Origin: Chloroflexota bacterium | GTDB lineage: Bacteria; Chloroflexota; Dehalococcoidia; Tepidiformales; Tepidiformaceae | NCBI GenBank assembly: GCA_026705605.1 | Contig: JAPPAK010000003.1 | Span: 62,728 to 126,727, forward strand | DNA length: 64,000 nt | Reading direction: 5' to 3' | Part shown: positions 1 to 8,811 of the stretch, in pieces | How the letters are laid out: every line of letters begins with the position of its first letter | How positions within the stretch are numbered: position 1 is the first letter of the stretch | Translations under genes and position numbers: made by a program | Notes under the pieces: generated by a model | Seen by the model: only the letters and a program-made list of their open reading frames with translations | Told to the model about the DNA's origin: nothing | The model's database searches: none

Positions 1-1289
1 TCCGCATTCGCCTGCTCCCAGAGAGCGCGCGCGTCGGCGAGGTCCTGGTCCTTGGGCTGGCGGTAGCCAGGCGCCTGCGAGAGCTCCTCCTGGGAGAGGG
101 CCCAGGCCTGGAAGGGCCAGTTGACGGCGGGGTTCGGCCTGCCGAGGCCCTGGAAGTGCTGCTCCGCCACCAGCGCGCGGTCCGTGGCGAGGAACATCGC
201 GGTGCGGATGCGCTCATCGGAGAGAGCGCGGTTGGTCGTGTAGTTGTAGGCGAACTCGAGGTTGTTGTTCGGGTCGCCGATGCGGAAGGCCTCGACCTCG
301 GGGTTGCTGGACGCGATTTCGTCCATCACCGCGCGATCCCGGGAAGCGAGCTCGTCGATCTGCTTCTGCTCGAAGGCGAGCCGCTGCGGGTTGATGTCGC
401 CGCCGAGGTTCACGAAGAAGAGCTCGTCCACCATCCCGGGGATGGTGCCGTCCTTGCGGAGGAAGTAGTCGTCGTTGCGGACTCCGTGGGCACGCTCCTG
501 CAATTCGAACTCGTCGAAGATGAAGGGGCCGGTGCCGAGCACGTTGTCGGCGCTGAAGACACCGAACTCGTTGTCGTCCTCGAGCTTCTCCCCGATGTCG
601 GGGTAGAGCATGCCGTTGAACTCGTCCGTCATGTCACCGAGCCAGGTCACCTGGGGCGAGTTCATCGACACCGTGAAGTTGGTGCCGTCGACGTAGTCAA
701 CGTTCTCGATGTTCTTGTAGATGAGCGGATGGCGGAAGAACGTGGTGTCCTCGGTGCCATCGGCGCGGGTACTGGTGCGCTGCCGCTCGATGTTCCAGCG
801 GATGTCGTCCATCGTGAGGGCGCGGCCGTTGGCGGGGGGCTTGTTGTGGTAGTTCACGTCGTCGCGGATGGTGAAGTTGTAGGTAACTTCGTCCGGCTGC
901 TCGGGGAGGCCCCTCGCGATCTCGCCGGAGATCACGAAGTTGTCCATGTCCGTGAACTTGAGAAGGTTGTTGTAGGCGTTGCCGGCGGTGTAGGCGATAC
1001 CTCGATACAGCTCGCGATGGAGGTCGAGCGTGGTGCCGCTGATGCCGGTGTACTGGCTGAAGAAGCTCCCGTCGACGGGGCCCGCCATTGGGGCTTCGGT
1101 TGGAGCCTCCGTAGGGGCCTCTGTCGGGGCTTCGGTCGGAGCTGCGGTCGCGACAGGCTCGTCGTCGTCATCGTCGTCGTCGCCGCAACCGACGGCCACG
1201 AGCGCACCGGCTCCGACCGCGCCTGCGGCCGACGCCTTGAGGACGGACCTCCGGCTAAATCGCCTTCGGGCCCAGTAGTTTTCGCGCAT
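1..1289 (-). CDS. ABC transporter substrate-binding protein, family 5 (C-terminus outside window)
   Basis: Periplasmic-type binding protein for an oligopeptide/opine/nickel-class ABC importer. The start at 1289 follows a GGAGGG ribosome site and gives an N-terminus with twin-arginine-like basic residues (YWARRRFSRRS) and a hydrophobic stretch ending in VAVGCGDDDD, a lipobox followed by an acidic and then Ala/Thr/Pro-rich linker. Downstream residues read like SBP_bac_5, for example a segment beginning FSQYTGISGTTLDLHRELYR and a TYNFTIRDDVNYHN block. About 429 codons are present and the reading frame runs off the left edge, so the gene is incomplete here. No permease or ATPase is visible beside it. 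Substrate unknown. Confidence 0.88.
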   Translation of the reverse strand, partial: MRENYWARRRFSRRSVLKASAAGAVGAGALVAVGCGDDDDDDDEPVATAAPTEAPTEAPTEAPTEAPMAGPVDGSFFSQYTGISGTTLDLHRELYRGIAYTAGNAYNNLLKFTDMDNFVISGEIARGLPEQPDEVTYNFTIRDDVNYHNKPPANGRALTMDDIRWNIERQRTSTRADGTEDTTFFRHPLIYKNIENVDYVDGTNFTVSMNSPQVTWLGDMTDEFNGMLYPDIGEKLEDDNEFGVFSADNVLGTGPFIFDEFELQERAHGVRNDDYFLRKDGTIPGMVDELFFVNLGGDINPQRLAFEQKQIDELASRDRAVMDEIASSNPEVEAFRIGDPNNNLEFAYNYTTNRALSDERIRTAMFLATDRALVAEQHFQGLGRPNPAVNWPFQAWALSQEELSQAPGYRQPKDQDLADARALWEQANA

Positions 1290-1328
1290 ACCTTTCCCTC
1301 CACCGCGGTAGCGGCGTCCCATCGCGGG

Positions 1329-1358
1329 AGCATACGAAATGCGCGATCGGCGAGTCAA
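1329..1358 (-). promoter_or_regulatory. Sigma70-type promoter of the solute-binding protein gene
   Basis: On the minus strand TTGACT (1358-1353), an 18-bp spacer and TATGCT (1334-1329) lie about 40 nt upstream of the start at 1289, with a ribosome site between. One of the few full -35/-10 promoters in the window. Confidence 0.6.
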
Positions 1359-1489
1359 TGGCGCAGGCGCACAATCAAGCCATCACGTACCGCAATATTC
1401 GGCGTTCACTTCGGGACATGAAACGCTGTGACAACTGGCCACGCGGCCACGCGCGGCCTAGGCTTGAAGGTGACAGCAGGAGGAAGCCC

Positions 1490-1930
1490 ATGCGCGAGCA
1501 GCCCAGCGAGAAGTCCACGAAGAAAATGTGGAACTACGCGGAGAAATTCGCGAACAAGTCGGGGACGCACCTGCACCCCGACCGCTCGATCACGGAGGCC
1601 GTCGTCCTCGGTTTGGCGGACAACGTCGACCAATACGGACGGCCCATCTGTCCCTGCAACTTCTACCCCGAGAAGGACGAGGACGGGAACTGGCCGGAGG
1701 GGCTCTACCTGCCGCGGGAGGAAGAGGCGAAGCGCCGAGACTGGATCTGCGCCTGCGATGAAATGCAGAAGTTCAAGTACTGTCACTGCCTGCTGTTCGT
1801 AAACGAAGAGGGGCTTCCGATCACGGAGCACCTTCCCGAAGACCATGAGGGCCGCGAGATTTACGGCCTCGTCGAGGATCCGACGCCCGACAAGGGGCGG
1901 GCGCTGGGCCGGGTGCTCGAGGACCGCTAG
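1490..1930 (+). CDS. Ferredoxin:thioredoxin reductase catalytic (beta) chain-like protein
   Basis: 146-residue protein of the FTR catalytic-chain family, which couples a [4Fe-4S] cluster to a redox-active disulfide to reduce thioredoxin with ferredoxin electrons. The signature Cys motifs are C54-P-C56, C87-A-C89 and C98-H-C100, so all six cluster/disulfide cysteines are present. Spacing is CPC-X30-CAC-X8-CHC, against the plant/cyanobacterial CPC-X16-CPC-X8-CHC: the first spacer is longer by 14 residues and the second motif has Ala for Pro. Start chosen at the ATG after AGGAGGA, since the upstream extension reads like noncoding sequence. No FTR variable chain gene is nearby. It converges on sucC with a 30-bp gap. 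Confidence 0.85.
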   Translation: MREQPSEKSTKKMWNYAEKFANKSGTHLHPDRSITEAVVLGLADNVDQYGRPICPCNFYPEKDEDGNWPEGLYLPREEEAKRRDWICACDEMQKFKYCHCLLFVNEEGLPITEHLPEDHEGREIYGLVEDPTPDKGRALGRVLEDR

Positions 1931-1960
1931 CGCGACTTGGCCGGGCCCGCGGCCAGCGTC

Positions 1961-3220
1961 TCAGGCGGCTCCGGCGGCGGCTACGGCCTTCTCGGCGGCC
2001 TCGCCGAGGCTCTCGGCGCGGATGACGTCGAGGCCGGCCTCGGCCAGCAGGGCCTCGCCTTCCGCCAGGTTCGTGCCAACGAGGCGCATCACGACGGGGA
2101 CATCAAGGCCAAGCTCTTTCTCAGCGTCGATGACGCCCTGGGCGATGATGTCGACGCGGGCCATGCCGCCGAAGATGTTCACGAGGATCGCCTTCACGGA
2201 AGGGTCTTCGCTGATGACACGGATGGCGTTTACGACGCGGGCGGGGTCGTTCACGGTGCCGATGTCGAGGAAATTGGCGGGCTCGCCGCCGGCGAACTTG
2301 ATCGTGTCCATCGTGGCCATGGCGAGGCCGGCGCCGTTGACGATGCAGCCGATGTTGCCTTCGAGCTTGATGAAGTTGGCGACGCCGAGCTCGTCGGCGA
2401 GAACCTCGAGGCGGTCCTCCTCGTCCTTGTCCCGAAGCTCGGACAGGTCCTGGTGGCGGTAGAGGGCGTTGTCGTCGATGGTGAACTTGGCGTCCAGGGC
2501 GAGGACGCGGCCCTCCTCGGTGACGACGAGGGGGTTGATCTCGGCGAGGCTGGCGTCGCTCTCGACGGCGGCCTGGTAGAGGCTGCCGACGAGCTTGTTG
2601 AGCGCAGCCGCCTGGTCGCCCACCAGGCCGAGGCGGGCCGCGAGGGTGCGGCCGACGTAGGGCTCGTAGCCGGAGGCGGCGTTGACGGGAATGCGCACGA
2701 TGGCGTCGGGGTCGTTGGCAGCGACGACCTCGATCTCCTGGCCGCCCTCGGTCGAGGCCATGATGAGGGGGGCGGCCTGGGCGCCGTCGATGATGATGGC
2801 GAGGTAGAGCTCGCGGGCGACGGCCGACTGCTCTTCGACGAGGACGTTCTTGACGAGCTTGCCTTCGGGACCGGTCTGGATGGAGACGAGGTGCTTGCCG
2901 AGGATGTTGGCGGCTTCCTGCTCGGCTTCCTCGGCGGTACTCGCGAGGCGCACGCCGCCGACGCGGTCGCCACGGACCTGGCCCTCGTTGTTGGCCGGAT
3001 CGGTGGTAAGGCGCTCGTACATTGCCGCGGTCTCGCTCTCGGAAACGAGGCGTCCCTTGCCGCGCCCACCCGCGTGAATCTGGGCTTTGACGACGACCTT
3101 ACCGCCGAGCTCCTCCGCGATGGCGCGGGCCTCCGCGGGTGTGCCGGCAACGCGTCCGCCGGGGACCTCGACGCCGTACTTCGCGAAGAGCGCCTTCGCC
3201 TGGTACTCGTGAACCTTCAT
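1961..3220 (-). CDS. sucC: Succinyl-CoA synthetase (ADP-forming) beta subunit-like
   Basis: ATP-grasp subunit of succinyl-CoA ligase, normally forming succinate and ATP from succinyl-CoA, ADP and phosphate in the TCA cycle with SucD. The N-terminus MKVHEYQAKALFAKYGV, the HAGGRGKGR nucleotide loop and the C-terminal LVNIFGG segment identify it. At 419 residues it is about 30 longer than the E. coli protein. The usual FLDVGGGA loop reads FLDIGTVND, and the usual NIFGG..RCD reads NIFGGMARVD. No sucD follows: the next gene downstream converges on it. A related acyl- or malate-CoA ligase beta chain is possible. Confidence 0.87.
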   Translation of the reverse strand: MKVHEYQAKALFAKYGVEVPGGRVAGTPAEARAIAEELGGKVVVKAQIHAGGRGKGRLVSESETAAMYERLTTDPANNEGQVRGDRVGGVRLASTAEEAEQEAANILGKHLVSIQTGPEGKLVKNVLVEEQSAVARELYLAIIIDGAQAAPLIMASTEGGQEIEVVAANDPDAIVRIPVNAASGYEPYVGRTLAARLGLVGDQAAALNKLVGSLYQAAVESDASLAEINPLVVTEEGRVLALDAKFTIDDNALYRHQDLSELRDKDEEDRLEVLADELGVANFIKLEGNIGCIVNGAGLAMATMDTIKFAGGEPANFLDIGTVNDPARVVNAIRVISEDPSVKAILVNIFGGMARVDIIAQGVIDAEKELGLDVPVVMRLVGTNLAEGEALLAEAGLDVIRAESLGEAAEKAVAAAGAA

Positions 3221-3328
3221 CGTTCCTCCGGGGCGGCCGCGAGCGCCGTTTCAGGGGCGGGCCGCATCCCCGCGCGCCAGCCTACCGGCGCCCGGTCACA
3301 CGGGAAACTCCGGGGCGGGCGGAGGTGC

Positions 3329-4975
3329 TCAGGCGATGTGATCCGGCTCCTCGGCAGCGCTCTTGCCGGCGATGTAGCCGAAGGTCATGCCCGGGCCGAG
3401 GGTGCCGCCGGCGCCGCCGTAGACCATGGCGGTGGCGCCGGCCATGGCGTTCCCCACGGCGTAGAGGCCGGGGATGACGCCGCCGGTGGCGCGCATCACC
3501 TGCGCCTTCGTGTTGGTCTTTGGGCCGCCCTTGGTGCCGAGGGCGCCGGACTCGATCTGGGCCGCGTAATAGGGCGGGGTGTCGATCGGCCCGAGGGTGG
3601 TGAAGGGCGCCTTCTCCCAGCGGTCGCCGTTGTAGCTGTCGTAGGCGCTGACGCCGCGCTGGAACTCGGGGTCCTCGCCGCGGGCGACACCTTCGTTGAA
3701 GCGCGCGACCGTTTCCTCGAGCCCGTCGGCGTCGACCTCGATTTGCGCGGCAAGCTCGGCGAGCGTGTCGGCACGGCGGATCCAGTCGGGGGCGTCGGGC
3801 CCGACCTGGTGGCGGGCGATGGGGGGCTGGTACTGGCTGTCGACGATGAGCCAGGCGGGGAGGTTGATGAACTCGAAGGAATTGGGGTCGAAGGTGTGGA
3901 AGGCGTGGCCGACGGCGTTGTAGTTGGCTGCCTCGTTCATGAAGCGCCTGCCCTTGCGGTTGACGATGATGGAGCGGGGCCAGGTGCGCTCGGCGAGGAT
4001 GAGGCGGGCGAAGGTGCGCCCGCGCATCTCGTCGCCGGGGACGTGGATGCCGGGGATCCACCAGGCCTCGCTCATGTTGCCGAGGGCGGCGCCGGCGCCC
4101 ATCGCCATCAGGAGGCCGTCGCCCTCGTTCTCGGGGGTCGAGGTGGGGGCGGTCATGGGGCCGCGGAGGAACGCCTTCACGAGCTCTTCGTTCCACTCGA
4201 AGCCGCCGGTCGCGATGACGACGGCCTTGCGCGCCTTGACGAACCAGGGGGCGCCGTCGCGCTCGGCGCGCACGCCGACGACGGCGTCGTTCTCGTCGAG
4301 GATGAGCTCGCGCGCACGGGTGGCGGTGTGGACGGGGATCTCGCGGTCGAGGCAGCCCTTGATGAGCGAACCGGCGAGCGCCTGTCCGGTCGAGCGCATA
4401 TCGCGGGCGCGGCGCTCCTCCATCACGTCCGGCGGGACGTCGTCGATCCGCTTCGAGTCGATCTCCAGCATCGTGGCGGGGAAGAAGACGGCATCCGGCT
4501 GATGGTTGATGCGCTCAGCCCAGGGCCCCAGCTCCTCGAAGGGGAAGAGGTCGTTGTCGAGGGAGCGGCCGCCCTCGGGCTTTCCGCCGGGGTTCTCCGG
4601 GTGATAGTCGGGGTAGCCCTCGAAGACGTGCAGGGAGACGGGCGTGTTCTCCTCCATGTAGCGCAGCATCTCGGGGCCGGTGTCGATCAGGGTCTCGACG
4701 AGTTCGCCGTCCATCATGCCGAGGGAGAGGGAGTTCAGGTAGGCGAGGGCGTCCTCGCGGGAGTCCTCGATGCCGGCCTCGGCCATGTGGTGGTTGTTGG
4801 GGAGCCAGAGAACTCCGCCGGAGATGGCCGTGGTGCCGCCAACGAACTCGGCGCGTTCGAGCAGGGCCACCTCCACCCCACTGTCGGCGGCGAGGATGGC
4901 GGCCGTCGTCGCGCTCGCGCCGGAGCCGAGCACGGCCACATCGACTTCAAGGTCCCACCGTTCGGGAAGCGCCAT
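3329..4975 (-). CDS. FAD-dependent oxidoreductase, 3-ketosteroid dehydrogenase/fumarate reductase flavoprotein family
   Basis: 548-residue FAD_binding_2 protein. The N-terminus has a Rossmann dinucleotide motif (AVLGSGASATTAA), followed by an E-R-AEFVGGTTAISGGVLWLPNN block typical of ketosteroid delta-1-dehydrogenases. Near the C-terminus are a PPYYAAQI segment, where KstD carries a catalytic Tyr, and an FAD-closing GPGMTFGYIAG block. Start chosen at 4975 because GAGGAGAGA precedes it and the Rossmann fold begins at once; the longer frame to 5089 runs into the next gene. It lies 22 bp downstream of the Old-Yellow-type reductase on the same strand, suggesting a two-gene operon for reduction or dehydrogenation of alicyclic or steroid-like compounds. 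Substrate unproven. Confidence 0.85.
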   Translation of the reverse strand: MALPERWDLEVDVAVLGSGASATTAAILAADSGVEVALLERAEFVGGTTAISGGVLWLPNNHHMAEAGIEDSREDALAYLNSLSLGMMDGELVETLIDTGPEMLRYMEENTPVSLHVFEGYPDYHPENPGGKPEGGRSLDNDLFPFEELGPWAERINHQPDAVFFPATMLEIDSKRIDDVPPDVMEERRARDMRSTGQALAGSLIKGCLDREIPVHTATRARELILDENDAVVGVRAERDGAPWFVKARKAVVIATGGFEWNEELVKAFLRGPMTAPTSTPENEGDGLLMAMGAGAALGNMSEAWWIPGIHVPGDEMRGRTFARLILAERTWPRSIIVNRKGRRFMNEAANYNAVGHAFHTFDPNSFEFINLPAWLIVDSQYQPPIARHQVGPDAPDWIRRADTLAELAAQIEVDADGLEETVARFNEGVARGEDPEFQRGVSAYDSYNGDRWEKAPFTTLGPIDTPPYYAAQIESGALGTKGGPKTNTKAQVMRATGGVIPGLYAVGNAMAGATAMVYGGAGGTLGPGMTFGYIAGKSAAEEPDHIA

Positions 4976-4997
4976 CGTTCTCTCCTCTGGCCCGCGC

Positions 4998-6959
4998 CTA
5001 GAGCTGGCGCGCAAGTGACCACGCCTGTCGCGTGGCGAAGGTGATACGCCGGGGCGCGTACGCGTCCCCGAGGATATGCAGGTCCGCAACCTTGCCCTGC
5101 AACTCGCGGTAGAGGGCGTTCTCGGACGCGCCGCCGCAGGCTAGCACGACCGTATCGAAGCCCTCCACGACGGTTGGGGCGTTCGTGTAGATGTTCCTCG
5201 TGTGGAGCGCGCCCGGCTCGATGCCAACGAGCCGGTGCATCTGCTCGAACTGAACACCCTGCGCGACCAGCCGCGTCATGATGCCGCCGATGGTGTACTT
5301 CCCCACGAGTGGGGCGACCTGGAGCGTCTGGTAGAGGACGCGCACCTCCTTGCCCTGCCCGGCGAGGTGGTCGGCGACGGAGAGGGGCGGCATGTGGTCG
5401 TCCTGGGCGACCACCACGACCCGCTGGCCGACCTCGGCGTTGCCGAGGAGCACATCGCGGATGTCGACGACATTGGGGAGGTCGACGCCGGGGACATCGG
5501 GGTGGCGGGAGGTCGCGCCGGTCGCGAGCACAACCGCATCGGCGCCGAATTCGAGCACGGACTCAGCGGTGGCGGCGCGCCCGACGCTGACACCGACGCC
5601 TAGGCCGGCAAGACGGCGCTCCTCGAACGCGACGAACTGGGTGAAGGGGCGGTGCATGGGCGCGTTGGCTGCGATCGCCATCTGTCCGCCGAGGACGGGC
5701 TCTCGCTCCCAGAGGGTGACGTTGTGACCGCGCTCGGCGGCGATAGCGGCAGTCTCGAGACCGGCGGGACCGCCTCCGACGACGAGGATGCGGCGGGGCT
5801 CTTCGGCAGGCGGATGCGGCTCCTCGAGCTCGTGACTGGCGCTCGGGTTAACGGCGCAGCCGAAGGGAAGGCCATCAACGAGACCGCGGTGGATGCAGTC
5901 GTTAATGCCGATGCAGGGACGTACATCGCCGAGGCGGCCCTCGCGCGCCTTGTTGGGGAGCTGCGGGTCGGCGATGGTCGCGCGGTTCAGACCCACGACG
6001 TCGGCGTAGCCGTCGGCAAGCACCTGCGCGGCCACCTCGGCATCAGTCACGCGCCCGGCGTAGACGACGGGCAGGTCCGTTTCCGCCTTCAACGCGCCCG
6101 ACATGGGCGCCCACTCGGCCGGCTCGTAATGGAGGGGCTGGATGTAGCTCGGGCCGGCCCAGTTTCCGCCGACATCGAAGCTGAAGTAGTCGACATCGCC
6201 GCTGGCCGTCAGGAGGCGGACGACCTCGCGCGCTTCTTCGAGGTCGTAGCCCCCCTCGATCATCTCGTCCATGCAGAGGCGGACGCCCAGCGTGAGCCCG
6301 TTCCCCACGGCCGCGCGGATGGCGCGGTTGATCTCGAGGAGCATGCGCAGGCGGTTCTCGACGGAGCCGCCATAGTCGTCCTCGCGCTGGTTGGTCAGGG
6401 GGGAGAGGAACCACTGCACAACGTCGTCGTGGTTGGCGTGGATCTCGAGTCCGTCGAGGCGCGCTTCGAGGGCGCGGCCGGCCGAGTAGCCGTATTCCTC
6501 GACGAGCTGCTCGATCTCGTGCGGCTCCATCTCGTGGGGCAGGACGTTGGTGGCCCAGCTACTCTGGCGGCCTCCGGTGGGGCCGTGGGGCATTCCACCC
6601 ATCAGGATCATCTGGAGGGTGCCGAAGGCGCCCTCCTCGTGGAGCTCGTCGGCGTAGCGTCCGTAGCGTTCGAGGAAGAGCTGGTTGCGAAAGTTGCTGT
6701 CGGTGGTGGCGCCGACCCCGGTCGGCTCGAAGCCGGGGATGAGCGGGTTGAGGACGAAGCAGTTGCTGCCACCGACCCAGGCGGCCCCGCCCCGTGCTCG
6801 CCCGACGTAGTAGGCGCGGAAGCTCTCGGCCTGCCGCTCGCTACCGAGGATATTGCCCACGCCCGCCCCGTGGGTCGGCACCATGATGCGGTTTTTCAGG
6901 GCCATGGTGCCGACCTGCAGCGGTTCCCAGAGCACGTCGAGGCTGGCGGCCTGCGTCAT
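4998..6959 (-). CDS. NADH:flavin oxidoreductase / 2,4-dienoyl-CoA reductase-like flavoenzyme
   Basis: 653-residue two-part enzyme: an Old-Yellow-Enzyme TIM barrel with FMN (about residues 8-345, with LEIHANHDD and FLSPLTNQREDDYGG) and a C-terminal FAD/NAD(P) module (ILVVGGGPAGLE at about 391). The family transfers electrons from NAD(P)H through FAD and a [4Fe-4S] cluster to FMN to reduce enones. The cluster region has C349, C355 and C368 but Ile352 where trimethylamine dehydrogenase and dienoyl-CoA reductase have the second Cys (C-x2-C-x2-C-x12-C). The DNA reads att there in an unambiguous frame. It precedes the KstD-like gene, so the pair probably acts on one substrate class. Confidence 0.87.
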   Translation of the reverse strand: MTQAASLDVLWEPLQVGTMALKNRIMVPTHGAGVGNILGSERQAESFRAYYVGRARGGAAWVGGSNCFVLNPLIPGFEPTGVGATTDSNFRNQLFLERYGRYADELHEEGAFGTLQMILMGGMPHGPTGGRQSSWATNVLPHEMEPHEIEQLVEEYGYSAGRALEARLDGLEIHANHDDVVQWFLSPLTNQREDDYGGSVENRLRMLLEINRAIRAAVGNGLTLGVRLCMDEMIEGGYDLEEAREVVRLLTASGDVDYFSFDVGGNWAGPSYIQPLHYEPAEWAPMSGALKAETDLPVVYAGRVTDAEVAAQVLADGYADVVGLNRATIADPQLPNKAREGRLGDVRPCIGINDCIHRGLVDGLPFGCAVNPSASHELEEPHPPAEEPRRILVVGGGPAGLETAAIAAERGHNVTLWEREPVLGGQMAIAANAPMHRPFTQFVAFEERRLAGLGVGVSVGRAATAESVLEFGADAVVLATGATSRHPDVPGVDLPNVVDIRDVLLGNAEVGQRVVVVAQDDHMPPLSVADHLAGQGKEVRVLYQTLQVAPLVGKYTIGGIMTRLVAQGVQFEQMHRLVGIEPGALHTRNIYTNAPTVVEGFDTVVLACGGASENALYRELQGKVADLHILGDAYAPRRITFATRQAWSLARQL

Positions 6960-7022
6960 CGCGGCACCCTCGCAGTCGAGATGGCGGCATCCTACGCCGC
7001 TCGCGAGAGCAGGTACCGATCG

Positions 7023-8654
7023 CTAGAGGGTGCAGGCGGTGGCGGCGATGCTGGTCCCTTCGAGGTAGGCGAAGAGGTTGCAGCCGGAGAGGGCCCGTGA
7101 TGTTTCGGCTGGGGGCGGTTCGTAGAGCCGGAAGCGGGGGGCGTGGTTGACGAGGGCGAACCAGAAGGCGTTGTGGCCGGGCAAGCGCTCAAGCTCCTCG
7201 CCGGAGGGGCCGAGGAGGGCGCCTTCGGTGACCCGCCAGGTGGCGCCGTCTTCGGTCGTGGCGACGCCCGTCTCCGCATCGTAGGCGACGACGCGCTCGG
7301 GCGGGGCCGCGTAGGCACGGCCACCGGAGCGGTCGGCGGTGGCGAAGACGACGACGGGGTCGCCGCCGATCTCGTCCTGGAGGAAGTCCTCCGCGCCGAG
7401 CAGGAGGATGGGATAGCCGACGACCTCGTCGTTGAGGCGGACGGCGTAGACGCTGTCCTTGACGGCGATGGGGCCGCTGCGATCGGGAACGGGGAACATC
7501 AGCCCGGAACTGGCGAAGTAGCGGGCGTAGGCCACACCCTCGCCGTAGTCGCGGGCGTGGCCGGTCTCGATGTCGAGCACGAGCGTGTCGGGGTGCTGGG
7601 CGAGCCACTCATCCCAGGTGGTGTGGACGACAGGGAGGACATCGAGCTGAATGCCACTCCCGACGAGGTCTCCCCAGACAGGCTCGCCGGTGAACTGCTC
7701 CCAGAGGGTGTTGGTGGTGCGGTCGTACATGAGCTTGTTCGAGCGGTAGAGGAGGCCGCTGGTGCCGAAGCGGTAGACCTCTTCGCCGACACGGCCGTCG
7801 TAGAGGATGGCGCTCCCACAGAGGGTGCAGTACGCGAGCGAGACGGGGACGCCGCCGACGGTGTCGTTGACCATCTCGTGCCAGTCGATGATGCGGCGTG
7901 GGTAGGCGCGGGCGTCGCCGTTGATCTCGACGCCGATGATTCGGTCCTTCGGGCCGATCCACGCAGCGGCCTCGTCGGGCGTGATGAAGTCCGGGTGCTC
8001 CAGGGGCGGGATGCCGTCCACCGTCACGCCACCCCAGAAGATCTCCTGGGCGGAGATGAGGCGTCGCTTCTCCGGATCGAGGAAGGCGCCCATGTCCTCC
8101 TGGATGCCCTCAATCAGCCGGTGTTTGAACTCGACGTAGAGGTCCGTCTCGTCCGCGGGCGTTCGGAGGCCGAGCTCCTCGGTGATGGGGAAGATGGGGT
8201 AGGGGTGGTCGGGGCGAATCTCGGTCAGGATGCGGTAGACGAAGGCGCTGTAGGGGACGGGAACGGCGGCGAGGTCGACGAGGTAGGGGAGCCACCGCTC
8301 CTCGGGGTCGCGGGCCATTGCCCGAAGGATGTCGCGGGTGGTGTCGGAGGTGTCGGGGAAGAGGACGAAGCGGTTCCAGAAGTCGATCTCGGTCCAGTAG
8401 ATGAGGCTCAGGACGTGCTCGTCGGTGATCTCCTCGGGGGTGAGGGTGGGTTCGAGTCGGGGAGTGCCAGTGGATTCGGGGGCGGGGGTGGCGCTCTCGG
8501 GTGGGGGAGGGGCGGTGGAGGTGGGTTCGGGGGTGGAGGTCGCGGCGGGGTCTGGGGACGGGGAGGGGGTGGGCGGCTGGGCGGTGGAGTCGCCGCCACA
8601 GGCGGCCAGAACCAGCGCCAGGCAGGCAGCCAGCATGACAGGACGGAGGGGCAT
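7023..8654 (-). CDS. DUF3179 domain-containing lipoprotein
   Basis: 543 residues. The N-terminus MLAACLALVLAACGG is a lipoprotein signal with a lipobox Cys at about 19, followed by a Pro/Ser/Thr linker to about residue 75. The body is the DUF3179 fold, recognised by IGVEINGDARAYP, a WHEMVNDTVGGVPVSLAYC stretch with the YCTLCGS Cys pair, and FGTSGLLYRSNKLMYD. The biochemical role of DUF3179 is not established; members are extracytoplasmic. TACACT lies 7 nt before the ATG with no Shine-Dalgarno, so the start is probably leaderless. It is divergent from the large secreted protein gene and may stand alone. Confidence 0.88.
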   Translation of the reverse strand: MPLRPVMLAACLALVLAACGGDSTAQPPTPSPSPDPAATSTPEPTSTAPPPPESATPAPESTGTPRLEPTLTPEEITDEHVLSLIYWTEIDFWNRFVLFPDTSDTTRDILRAMARDPEERWLPYLVDLAAVPVPYSAFVYRILTEIRPDHPYPIFPITEELGLRTPADETDLYVEFKHRLIEGIQEDMGAFLDPEKRRLISAQEIFWGGVTVDGIPPLEHPDFITPDEAAAWIGPKDRIIGVEINGDARAYPRRIIDWHEMVNDTVGGVPVSLAYCTLCGSAILYDGRVGEEVYRFGTSGLLYRSNKLMYDRTTNTLWEQFTGEPVWGDLVGSGIQLDVLPVVHTTWDEWLAQHPDTLVLDIETGHARDYGEGVAYARYFASSGLMFPVPDRSGPIAVKDSVYAVRLNDEVVGYPILLLGAEDFLQDEIGGDPVVVFATADRSGGRAYAAPPERVVAYDAETGVATTEDGATWRVTEGALLGPSGEELERLPGHNAFWFALVNHAPRFRLYEPPPAETSRALSGCNLFAYLEGTSIAATACTL

Positions 8655-8661
8655 GGCGAAC

Positions 8662-8667
8662 AGTGTA
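8662..8667 (-). promoter_or_regulatory. Candidate leaderless -10 box, DUF3179 gene
   Basis: TACACT on the minus strand, 7 nt before the ATG at 8654. No clear -35. Confidence 0.45.
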
Positions 8668-8811
8668 GGGCCCCATGGCTGGTCGCTCGCTTACGGCGGC
8701 CTAACCGTTTACCGGTGAGCGGGCAGACTGGCCCTGTGGGGGGCAAGCCTCTAGCCTTGTCACGACCCATGGCAACTACGTGCCACTAAGCCGTTTGCAC
8801 CCGGAGTACCC

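Noticed and set aside
1937..5044. 1035-codon plus-strand open frame across sucC and the KstD-like gene
   Set aside because: GC-rich third-position shadow of two minus-strand genes with unmistakable families; composition is Gly/Asp/Glu/Val-heavy and matches nothing.
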